Shown one piece after another: positions 1 to 6,130 of a stretch of 17,770 nt of DNA (positions are counted from its first letter, which is position 1; each line of letters begins with the position of its first letter). A program made the translations under genes and the position numbers. The notes beneath the pieces are model-generated. The model searched no databases. It saw only the letters and a program-made list of their open reading frames with translations, and had not been told where the DNA came from. The DNA is from Promethearchaeia archaeon (GTDB lineage: Archaea; Asgardarchaeota; Lokiarchaeia; Sigyniarchaeales; SOKP01), in the NCBI GenBank assembly GCA_029856445.1, contig JAHQWY010000035.1, forward strand, positions 1-17,770, written 5' to 3'.

Positions 1-449
1 TTCTCTATTGCCTCCTGATATGTATCAAATAAATCTTTGACTGGAAATCCAATTAATTCATAAGCTTCATCAAGCGTCATGTTAACTCCTTCAGTTTCTG
101 TAAGAAATTGCAATAAATTTTCAAATTTTACTGCATATTTCCATTCTTTTAATCTAATCTCTTTCTGAGCTGAATTAACCCTTCTTAATGACATATCAAC
201 ATGACCCTTTTCTGGATCAACACGTAGTACTCGTAACACTATTCTCTGACCAATTCGAACATAATTTCGTATATTCTTAATCCATCTAGAGCTTATCTCT
301 GATATATGTATCATTCCTCTTGCCGTTTCCTCAGAAGGTAAACCTTCATAGTCGATAAGATCAACGTAGACATATTGATTTTGAACTTCAGTAACTTTTG
401 CTATTACAAACTCCCCTTCCTTTGGAAATTTTGCTCTACTTTTTACCAT
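1..449 (-). CDS. eif2a: Translation initiation factor aIF2 subunit alpha (partial, C-terminus missing)
   Basis: This is the alpha subunit of the heterotrimeric factor that brings initiator Met-tRNA to the small ribosomal subunit. The reading frame starts at an ATG at 449-447 and stays open to the left edge, giving 149 residues of a family that is usually about 260-270 long, so the C-terminal domain lies outside the window. Residues about 10-85 form an S1-type OB fold, including the family stretch MIHISEIS at 46-53 and the S1 ending DMSLRR. The helical middle domain follows, starting around residue 95. A serine (S53) sits where eukaryotic eIF2-alpha carries the regulatory Ser51. The gene diverges from EF-1A across an AT-rich region. 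The usual archaeal upstream neighbours (ribosomal proteins S27e and L44e) are not present. Identification is firm from the motif series. Confidence 0.93.
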   Translation of the reverse strand, partial: MVKSRAKFPKEGEFVIAKVTEVQNQYVYVDLIDYEGLPSEETARGMIHISEISSRWIKNIRNYVRIGQRIVLRVLRVDPEKGHVDMSLRRVNSAQKEIRLKEWKYAVKFENLLQFLTETEGVNMTLDEAYELIGFPVKDLFDTYQEAIE

Positions 450-777
450 AATAGATTTTGGCTATTTAAATTCTTTTTATTTTTTTCAATTATTACCTTA
501 TTTAACGATCTATAGTTTTTTATTTTTATTGTCTTATTCACTGGGAATTTAAAACAATATGAAAAAAAAATTTTCATCTACAAAAAAAGAAATTATTTGA
601 GTTTAAGAATTGAATAGAAATTAAATTATATGATGAAAAAGACCTTAAATAAAGTAGAATATAGTAAAAAATATAAACTCAACAACATTTAAAAATAACA
701 TCTAATAAAAATAAATTTAATTTAGAAATTTAAAATTTAAAGAAATAAATAATAATTAATAGAGGAAATTGATTAAA
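450..777. promoter_or_regulatory. AT-rich head-to-head control region between aIF2-alpha and EF-1A
   Basis: This stretch of about 330 bases holds no credible gene. It is almost pure A/T and must contain both divergent promoters. TATA-like boxes for EF-1A include TTTAAAAATA at 688-697, which would give a leader of roughly 50 nt. For aIF2-alpha on the minus strand, TTAAATAAGG (complement of about 496-505) would place transcription start some 25 nt before the ATG. Many other A/T runs could serve equally well. A weak inverted repeat ATGAAAA/TTTTCAT lies at 559-577. Assignments are by consensus only. Confidence 0.5.
761..765 (+). promoter_or_regulatory. Ribosome binding site deciding the EF-1A start
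   Basis: AGAGG lies 12 nt before the ATG at 778 and only 3 nt before an in-frame TTG at 769. The ATG gives the normal family N-terminus MADKPHLN, whereas the TTG would add MIK. The ATG is therefore preferred. Confidence 0.6.
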
Positions 778-2076
778 ATGGCTGATAAACCACACTTAAA
801 TTTGGTAATCATCGGACACATTGACCACGGTAAGAGTACTATGATGGGAGCGCTTCTTATCGAAACAGGAGCAGTTACTGAAAGAGAGGCTCGTGAATTG
901 GAGAAGTTAGCTAAAGAATACGATAGAGAATCTTGGTCTTATGCCTTCGTTTTTGATAAGTTGAAAGAAGAACGTCAACGTGGTATCACAATCGATCTTG
1001 CATTTAGAAAATTCGAAACTCCCAATCGATACTTCACCATTATAGACGCACCAGGGCATGCAGATTTTGTTAAGAACATGATAACTGGCGCCAGTCAGGC
1101 CGATGCTGCTATTCTTGTCGTCTCTGGAAAGAAAGGTGAAATGGAGGTTGGAATTGCTGCGAATGGGCAAACACGTGAACATGCATATTTAGCACAAACC
1201 TTAGGTGTAAAACAAATAGTAGTTGCGGTAAATAAAGCTGATATTTACGATTATAGTGAAGATCGTTATAATGAAGTTAAAGAATCTGTCGGAGATCTTC
1301 TAAAAAATATTGGTTTTCGAGTAAAAGACGTACCATTTGTACCTACCAGTGGTATGGCAATGGAGAATTTATCAAAAAAAAGTGATAAAATGCCATGGTA
1401 TGATGGCCCAACTCTTATTGATGCAATCGATAAATTCGTACTTCCCGAAAAGCCTACTGGTAAACCTTTAAGGGTTCCAATACAAGATTCTTATAGAATT
1501 AAAGGAACTGGTGTTGTACCTGTAGGTAGAGTAGAAACAGGAATTTTAAAGAAGGGTGATAATATTATAATTAATCCCACAGGTTTTAAGGGAGAAATTC
1601 GAACAATTGAAATGCACCATGAGGAGATCCCTCAAGCTGAACCAGGTGATAACATAGGTATGAGTATCCGTGGAATTACTATGCAGGATGCAAGTAGAGG
1701 AGATTGTTTAGGACATCCGAACAATCCTCCTACAGTTATCACTCCAAAGGGGAAATGGACAGGACAGATAATCGTAATTTGGCATCCGACTGCAATAGCT
1801 CAAGGTTATACTCCAGTAATTCATGCTCATACTGCCCAAGTTGCTGCCAGGTTTGCAAGTTTAGTTAAAAAGTTAGACCCAAAAACTGGGGCTGTAATTG
1901 AGGATTCTCCTAAGTTCTTAAAAAGAAATGAAACTGCTATCGTTGAGTTATCTCCTATAAAGAAGATGTGCCTCGAGAAATATGAAGTAATTCCAGAAAT
2001 GGGTCGATTTGCTGTAAGGGATATGGGGAGAACCGTCGCCGTAGGTATTGTTAAAGATATTGATACGGGCGCATAA
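778..2076 (+). CDS. tuf: Elongation factor 1-alpha (aEF-1A)
   Basis: This GTPase delivers aminoacyl-tRNA to the ribosomal A site. The product has 432 residues, normal for the family. G motifs are clear: GHIDHGKS at 13-20, the switch I motif RGITID at 68-73, DAPGH at 90-94 and NKAD at 152-155 (usually NKMD). The two C-terminal beta-barrel domains occupy roughly 225-320 and 325-432. Residues about 120-130 (GEMEVGIAANG, before QTREH) are the insertion typical of TACK/Asgard archaea and eukaryotes. The gene stands alone: the ribosomal protein S10 gene that follows EF-1A in many archaea is absent, and an 11-T terminator follows within 10 nt of the stop. Identification is certain. Confidence 0.98.
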   Translation: MADKPHLNLVIIGHIDHGKSTMMGALLIETGAVTEREARELEKLAKEYDRESWSYAFVFDKLKEERQRGITIDLAFRKFETPNRYFTIIDAPGHADFVKNMITGASQADAAILVVSGKKGEMEVGIAANGQTREHAYLAQTLGVKQIVVAVNKADIYDYSEDRYNEVKESVGDLLKNIGFRVKDVPFVPTSGMAMENLSKKSDKMPWYDGPTLIDAIDKFVLPEKPTGKPLRVPIQDSYRIKGTGVVPVGRVETGILKKGDNIIINPTGFKGEIRTIEMHHEEIPQAEPGDNIGMSIRGITMQDASRGDCLGHPNNPPTVITPKGKWTGQIIVIWHPTAIAQGYTPVIHAHTAQVAARFASLVKKLDPKTGAVIEDSPKFLKRNETAIVELSPIKKMCLEKYEVIPEMGRFAVRDMGRTVAVGIVKDIDTGA

Positions 2077-2082
2077 AGAAAC

Positions 2083-2093
2083 TTTTTTTTTTT
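2083..2093 (+). terminator. Oligo-T terminator after EF-1A
   Basis: Eleven consecutive T residues start 7 nt after the EF-1A stop, followed by a second T-rich run (2098-2110). Runs of T on the coding strand are the intrinsic termination signal of archaeal RNA polymerase. Confidence 0.7.
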
Positions 2094-2341
2094 GAAATTT
2101 TTTATTTTATACCTATTTAAACTCTTTTTCCAATTAGAATTCTTTTTTGGAATATTAAATTTCTTTATGAGGAGTTTTATTATTCATTATGTAAGATTTA
2201 TATTAGATCTTGACATTGAAATTGAAATATTTGGGTGTTATTCATATATTATTTTAATTTTTGAAGCCTTATTCACCTTTTCTACGTAAGAAGATTCTTA
2301 TAAGGAAAGGTTGATTAGAAGTTCTCTCAACAAAAACAAAA

Positions 2342-2797
2342 ATATGTTTCGTAGGGCAAAGTGGGGTTGGCAAATCTTCATTATTATCATTACTTCAAGG
2401 AAGAAAGATCTCAAAAGAGACGACCCCAACTGTTGGACTAGAAATAGAAGACTCAGTTTTAAATGGGAGTAAAGTTAATATTTGGGACTTTGGGGGTCAA
2501 GAACGATTTAGATTCATGTGGCAAGATTTTTTGAAAGGAGCGGGATTGGCAATTTTGGTATGCGATTCTACTGAAGAAAGTATTGAACAGACAAAAGAAA
2601 TGTATAAAAAATTTTCGCGATATATTGGTTCCAAAATCATAGCAATTGCAAATAAACAAGATCTTCCCAATGCTTTAAGTGCTGAACAAGTTGAAGAAAA
2701 ATTAGGTATCCCTACTTATGGGATGTCAGCAATAAGAGTAGATCTACGTGGGAGAATTAAACGTATTTTGGAATATGAAATTGATAATTCTAAATGA
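2342..2797 (+). CDS. Ras/Arf-like small GTPase; 5' end unresolved, possible frameshift
   Basis: All small-GTPase motifs are in one frame: P-loop GQSGVGKS (2354-2377), switch I threonine in TPTVG, WDFGGQE (2483-2503), NKQD (2651-2662) and SAI (2726-2734). The FGGQE form resembles Arf-type and Roc-type GTPases more than Rab (TAGQE). Coding matches the conserved family from KICFVG (about 2339) onward, about 151 residues, slightly short. No ATG, GTG or TTG exists in this frame between the upstream stop at 2312-2314 and the ATG at 2516, which would cut off the P-loop and switch I. A TTG at 2311 preceded by AAGGAAAGG reads MIRSSLNKNK in the neighbouring frame, and dropping one A from the A-run at 2338-2342 would fuse it to the GTPase frame. 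The gene may be broken, misassembled, or started at a rare codon such as ATA 2342. No C-terminal prenylation motif is seen. The left coordinate is approximate. Confidence 0.8.
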   Translation: MCFVGQSGVGKSSLLSLLQGRKISKETTPTVGLEIEDSVLNGSKVNIWDFGGQERFRFMWQDFLKGAGLAILVCDSTEESIEQTKEMYKKFSRYIGSKIIAIANKQDLPNALSAEQVEEKLGIPTYGMSAIRVDLRGRIKRILEYEIDNSK

Positions 2798-2805
2798 TTC
2801 AAAAA

Positions 2806-3366
2806 TTAGAATAATTTTCCAATTAAATGTGCCAAGCGAAGACATTCTGGTAATTTAGAATCAATGGAACTATTTTTAATTAAGGAATTTGCTTCTGAAA
2901 TTTCTATACCCTTTAAATGAAAATATACTTTTGAGATTCCACCTGCAGTTTGGATTCTACTCTGGTACAGATTTCCAGCATCTAATATGCATTTTATTTT
3001 TTCCTTATAACCTTTAGGAAATTTTTTAATCAGAGCATTTGCAACAGAATCAAGCTCGACTTTCTTATCGTTGAATGCTATAATAGGTCTATTAACTTCA
3101 TTATAAATATGTTCAAGATTAACGATATTGAAGCCACCAAATGTAATTGTATGAGTGAATACGTATTGTACATGTTTCTCATTTTGCCGTACAAGTTCTA
3201 TTATCTTCTCAGTTGCATTATTCCCATCAATATCAATTTCTGTTCTTGTTACATTAACCATCCTAATACCCTGGCAAATAACGCCAATTAGTTGAGTTGT
3301 TTTAAAATCTGACTTTAAATCAAAGGTTGAATCATCTATTCCAATAGTAATAGGATTATCTTTCAT
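2806..3366 (-). CDS. DUF99 (UPF0215) family protein, endonuclease V-like
   Basis: The 186-residue product matches DUF99 throughout: GIDDSTF at 9-15, DGNNAT at 47-52, GGFN at 77-80, the RPIIAF strand at 93-98 and the C-terminal PECLRLAHLIG at 173-183. The family is related to endonuclease V and is thought to act on deaminated bases in nucleic acid. No experimental activity can be read from this sequence. The start chosen is the ATG at 3366, where the family begins and which leaves a 4-nt gap after the upstream gene; a longer frame from 3432 would overlap that gene by 62 nt and add unlike residues. It is the last gene of the csl4-rpoL cluster and converges on the small GTPase with an 8-nt gap. 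Confidence 0.85.
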   Translation of the reverse strand: MKDNPITIGIDDSTFDLKSDFKTTQLIGVICQGIRMVNVTRTEIDIDGNNATEKIIELVRQNEKHVQYVFTHTITFGGFNIVNLEHIYNEVNRPIIAFNDKKVELDSVANALIKKFPKGYKEKIKCILDAGNLYQSRIQTAGGISKVYFHLKGIEISEANSLIKNSSIDSKLPECLRLAHLIGKLF

Positions 3367-3370
3367 AATA

Positions 3371-3823
3371 TTATATCTTAGGTAGAAATTCTTTAATATA
3401 ATTAAAGAGATTAGTAAAGGCCTCGATTGCACTGTTTATCTCTTCATTCCTAATATTTAGATCTCCTTTTAAATTCTTTAATAAATAATTAATTATCTCG
3501 TCAAGAGATATTTTTTTGCTAAGCCAGACATAAGCAACTAAAGCTTCAGCTGTATCAGCAAAATCATGCGCATCAGCTCTAGATTTTGCAAAATTTCTCA
3601 TATTAGCATTTTTCAACGCAGTAGCAAGTATTTTTTTACTAACTTTAACACCAGTTCTTAAAATCTTGTTATTTGGACTGTTTTTGGTTAAATACATCGA
3701 TTTAGCCATAGAATAGGTAAGATTTACAATTCCGTCTCCTAATTTTGCTAGTCCTTTATCTGTCCCAATTGCTTTTTGAGATTTAATAAGCTCTATATCT
3801 CTAATTAAAAACTTATAATCCAT
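3371..3823 (-). CDS. Ribonuclease III-like archaeal protein (Mini-III-like catalytic core)
   Basis: This is a 150-residue, mainly helical protein. It shows the two RNase III signature regions: LAKLGDGIVNL at 25-35, corresponding to the LEFLGD motif, and DTAEAL at 90-95, corresponding to the GDxxEA motif. Metal-binding D30, D90 and E93 are kept, while the glutamate four residues before D30 is alanine, as in bacterial Mini-III. There is no double-stranded RNA-binding domain. It most resembles the archaeal 'Ribonuclease III family' proteins (Pfam Ribonucleas_3_2, from memory). A role in trimming structured RNA is inferred. The neighbours are RpoL upstream (59-nt gap) and the DUF99 gene downstream (4-nt gap), so it is probably part of the same transcript. 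Confidence 0.65.
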   Translation of the reverse strand: MDYKFLIRDIELIKSQKAIGTDKGLAKLGDGIVNLTYSMAKSMYLTKNSPNNKILRTGVKVSKKILATALKNANMRNFAKSRADAHDFADTAEALVAYVWLSKKISLDEIINYLLKNLKGDLNIRNEEINSAIEAFTNLFNYIKEFLPKI

Positions 3824-3882
3824 TAAGATAAGTTGAATTATGACTTCTTAAAAAGTTTTCATAAAAAGATTTTTGGAAAAAA

Positions 3883-4380
3883 TTAGGTAAGTTTTTGAAA
3901 TAGTTTTTGGACTTGTACCACTTCTTCCCTTAGCGCTTCAATTGCTTCAAATAAAATATCTTTAATATTTCGATTTTTATCTTTATCAAGACGAATAAAT
4001 ATTTGTGGGGGAATTATCCCGGTTACTTTATAGGCTGCAGCAGTTACACCCTCAATTTGTAATAAATGTTTTACAAGAATGTTACAGAAACCATGTGATT
4101 GACCTTCAATAATTAATTCATAATCATTCTCGCCAGTTTTTTTGGTTAAGTGTAGTTTAAGATGCTTATAATCAGGAAATCTAGCTTCTTCTTCTATTTC
4201 AAATTCTTCCTCCTCTTCTATTTCAATAGCTTCGTCAGCTGCTGATGAAGGAACAGCTTCTTTTTGTTTTTTATCACTTATTTCAGGATACTCGCTTTCC
4301 TCATCCTCTTCATCATCAAATAATTCATCCTCGATGTCATCTAGGTCTTCTTCAGTTTTTACTGCTTTTTTCTTAGCCAT
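3883..4380 (-). CDS. rpoL: DNA-directed RNA polymerase subunit L (Rpo11) with acidic N-terminal extension
   Basis: The C-terminal part, residues about 73-153, has the Rpb11/RpoL fold pattern: LHLTKKTGENDYELIIEG, then SHGFCNILVKHLL, AAAYKV and PPQIFIRLD, ending in a long helix. RpoL pairs with RpoD to nucleate polymerase assembly. The usual HTLxN and PHPL signatures are altered here to HGFCN and TGII. Residues 10-67 form a low-complexity acidic tail with 31 Asp/Glu in 58 positions, which normal archaeal RpoL (about 90-100 residues) lacks; the whole protein is 165 residues. The ATG at 4380 is supported by GGAG (4389-4392) 8 nt upstream. The gene sits between the 74-residue unknown and the RNase III-like gene. 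Confidence 0.85.
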   Translation of the reverse strand: MAKKKAVKTEEDLDDIEDELFDDEEDEESEYPEISDKKQKEAVPSSAADEAIEIEEEEEFEIEEEARFPDYKHLKLHLTKKTGENDYELIIEGQSHGFCNILVKHLLQIEGVTAAAYKVTGIIPPQIFIRLDKDKNRNIKDILFEAIEALREEVVQVQKLFQKLT

Positions 4381-4388
4381 TATAAAAA

Positions 4389-4392
4389 CTCC
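4389..4392 (-). promoter_or_regulatory. Ribosome binding site of rpoL
   Basis: GGAG on the minus strand lies 8 nt before the rpoL ATG. It is one of the few clear Shine-Dalgarno sites here and supports translation of the acidic N-terminal extension rather than an internal start. Confidence 0.55.
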
Positions 4393-4467
4393 AAATAAAC
4401 AGGATTTGATAATGAAGAAAATATAAAATAGAATAAAATTTTTATGGTTTCGAAAAAAAGTCGAGTT

Positions 4468-4692
4468 TCATAGATACTGATTTGCTAGATCTTTTAACCT
4501 TTCAGTAGCTAGATTCTGAAGATCTCGTGAACCAAATAAAGTAATTTTTATACTTTTTCCTTCAACACTTGCATTTAAATTAAGATAATTAACCTTTTTT
4601 TGCACGTTTTCAAGGAATTTAATTATATTATCTAAGGAGCCACTACTGTTATAGAAATGAATGACTTTTTTTCCAACTTTTTTCAAAGACAA
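4468..4692 (-). CDS. Small conserved-context protein of unknown function between csl4 and rpoL
   Basis: I do not recognise this family. The frame gives about 74 residues: a basic N-terminus, a strand VIHFY, a helix around 20-34, two strands around 36-54 (LNLNASVEGKSIKITLFG) and a C-terminal helix. This beta-alpha-beta-beta-alpha order suits a small KH-like or ferredoxin-like RNA- or protein-binding fold, but that is only inferred. There is no ATG; start candidates are TTG at 4692 or TTG at 4686, neither with a clear ribosome binding site. It lies 52 nt after csl4 and 87 nt before rpoL, on the same strand, so it probably shares their transcript. The real start could be slightly different. Confidence 0.6.
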   Translation of the reverse strand: MSLKKVGKKVIHFYNSSGSLDNIIKFLENVQKKVNYLNLNASVEGKSIKITLFGSRDLQNLATERLKDLANQYL

Positions 4693-4744
4693 ACACTTTA
4701 TAATGGTTGCTATAAAATAATTTCAAGTACAATTGAAAAAAAAA

Positions 4745-5356
4745 TTAAAATCTTAAAGGTTCTGAAACATTCCTATAATCACTTGCCAGTTTCCTTGTTT
4801 CAGTATTCCCACATCTTTCACATCTTAACTTATTATGACCAATTTTATCTAGAGGAGTTCCACAGATAACACAATCTGCATAAATAACTCCTAAATCTTT
4901 CCCACTAGTACTTAAATTATATTCATTATAATTTAAGCTAACGACACGAGCTCTTACAATATCAGTAATTTGAAATGCATCTTGGATTTTTTCAATATAC
5001 CTTTTTGAGATTTGAGAGACATGAATATTACCAAAATAACCCGAATTAAAATGAATTTTCTTGTTTATTGTGTAGAAATTTATTCCAACCGAATATTGCC
5101 GTAAGAATAAAATAGGACCTATAACTATATCTCCTATTTTTACGACTTTTCTGTCTTTTTCTTGATGAGTTTTTATTTCAATTTTTCTTTTTTCATTATC
5201 AATCTCAATAATTCCTGATTTAGTAGCATAAATCTGCCCATCTTTAACAAAAGTTGTTTGCTTATCGGGTAGGAATTCCTCAACAACTCCAAGATACTGA
5301 CCTGTGAGAACTATATCATCATTTTTTAAAGATTTTTTATCCAATATTATCGACAC
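4745..5356 (-). CDS. csl4: Exosome complex cap subunit Csl4
   Basis: Csl4 is an RNA-binding cap protein of the archaeal exosome, the 3'-5' RNA degradation and tailing complex; it also recruits DnaG in archaea. The 203-residue product shows the three family domains: an N-terminal beta domain with LTGQYLGVVEEFLPD at 17-31, an S1 domain around 72-150 (GDIVIG, GNIHVSQIS, FQITDIVRARVVS), and a C-terminal zinc ribbon with Cys162, Cys165, Cys179 and Cys182 (CVICG, CERCG). The start is a GTG at 5356; no ATG fits upstream. It heads the minus-strand cluster that continues through rpoL and is divergent from the methyltransferase across about 100 nt. Identification is firm. Confidence 0.92.
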   Translation of the reverse strand: MSIILDKKSLKNDDIVLTGQYLGVVEEFLPDKQTTFVKDGQIYATKSGIIEIDNEKRKIEIKTHQEKDRKVVKIGDIVIGPILFLRQYSVGINFYTINKKIHFNSGYFGNIHVSQISKRYIEKIQDAFQITDIVRARVVSLNYNEYNLSTSGKDLGVIYADCVICGTPLDKIGHNKLRCERCGNTETRKLASDYRNVSEPLRF

Positions 5357-5458
5357 TAATCTTTTAATTTCCCAATTTCTTTCTTTATTAAGAACATATT
5401 ATTAAATAAAATAAATAAATTTATTGTATTATTCATAAAAGAGTAAACATTTTTACGG

Positions 5459-6106
5459 ATGAAAATCAGCAAAAAGGAATTAATCTCTATCATCCAAAGC
5501 ACTGAATCATTTACGAAACCCAGAGTTGATCTGGAACAATATTGTATTGATGCTCTTAGTGCAGTTGATATAACATTTTTCGCCGGTTTTGAGTATAATG
5601 ATATTAAAAACAAATTTATAGTAGATCTTGGTTCAGGAACAGGAAGATTGTCCATAGCAAGTGCTTACTTAAAAGCGAATTCAGTTTTAAGTATCGATAT
5701 TGATTTTAATGCATTAAATACTTTAAAAAAAAATATTTATTCCTTAGGATTAGAAGATATCATATTTCCTTTATGTACTAACGTTGAAAATCTTGAATTT
5801 TCAAAAAAGCACCTTTTCAATAATTTAAAAGTCACTACAATTATGAACCCTCCTTTTGGAGTTAAAAAAAGAACTGCAGATCGTATTTTTTTAGAAAAAG
5901 CTTTCTCTTTTTCAAATGTAGTATATTCTATTCATTTAGCTGGAGAAAAGACTTTTAGATTTATCTCAAAGTTTGCTGAGAGATTTAATTGGCATATTGA
6001 TAATTACTTCCCCTACAATATGATTCTAGAAAGAAGCTTTCAATTCCACACAAAAAAAGCTAAAAATATTGATGTTAATGTATTTAGGTTTGTAAAAAAT
6101 AGATAA
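5459..6106 (+). CDS. METTL5-like N6-adenine RNA methyltransferase
   Basis: The 215-residue product is a Rossmann-fold, SAM-dependent methyltransferase. The early LEQY at 25-28, SAM motif I DLGSGTG at 56-62, the acidic strand SIDID at 78-82 and catalytic NPPFG at 130-134 follow the order in METTL5 and its archaeal relatives. Human METTL5 makes m6A in 18S rRNA; by family the likely target here is small-subunit rRNA adenine, though substrate is not shown by sequence. C-terminal FHTKKAKNIDVNVFRF resembles the METTL5 ending. It diverges from csl4, consistent with an RNA-maturation role, and ends with tandem TAA stops (6104-6109) 24 nt from the convergent enolase gene. It has no strong ribosome binding site. 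Confidence 0.85.
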   Translation: MKISKKELISIIQSTESFTKPRVDLEQYCIDALSAVDITFFAGFEYNDIKNKFIVDLGSGTGRLSIASAYLKANSVLSIDIDFNALNTLKKNIYSLGLEDIIFPLCTNVENLEFSKKHLFNNLKVTTIMNPPFGVKKRTADRIFLEKAFSFSNVVYSIHLAGEKTFRFISKFAERFNWHIDNYFPYNMILERSFQFHTKKAKNIDVNVFRFVKNR

Positions 6107-6125
6107 TAAATTATTTATATTATCT
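6101..6125. terminator. Possible bidirectional terminator hairpin between convergent genes
   Basis: An 8-bp perfect inverted repeat, AGATAATA (6101-6108) and TATTATCT (6118-6125), fills the 24-nt gap between the methyltransferase and enolase stops. It is all but one pair A/T, so it could be chance in this base composition. Confidence 0.3.
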
Positions 6126-6130
6126 TATCT

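Noticed and set aside
630..692. 20-codon open frame (MMKKTLNKVEYSKK...) upstream of EF-1A
   Set aside because: Too short and A-rich to distinguish from chance; no ribosome binding site.
2092..2289. Open frame of 65 hydrophobic residues after EF-1A
   Set aside because: It begins inside the T-run terminator, is mostly Phe/Ile/Leu from A/T-rich sequence, and has no ribosome binding site or recognisable domain.
2312..2350. Archaeal protein-coding intron explaining the GTPase 5' end
   Set aside because: No bulge-helix-bulge pairing is visible, and a single-base frame change explains the sequence more simply.
2344..2461. ATG at 2344 as the GTPase start
   Set aside because: It reads a different frame (MFRRAKWGW) and stops soon after, so it cannot encode the G motifs.
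3367..3432. Longer DUF99 N-terminus starting at 3432
   Set aside because: It would overlap the RNase III-like gene by 62 nt and add residues unlike the family; ATG 3366 fits both family start and spacing.
5356..5655. Antisense open frame across the methyltransferase 5' end
   Set aside because: Opposite strand of a well-supported gene; no domain. Similar antisense frames over EF-1A, enolase, rfcS, truA, aglB and uvrB were dropped for the same reason.
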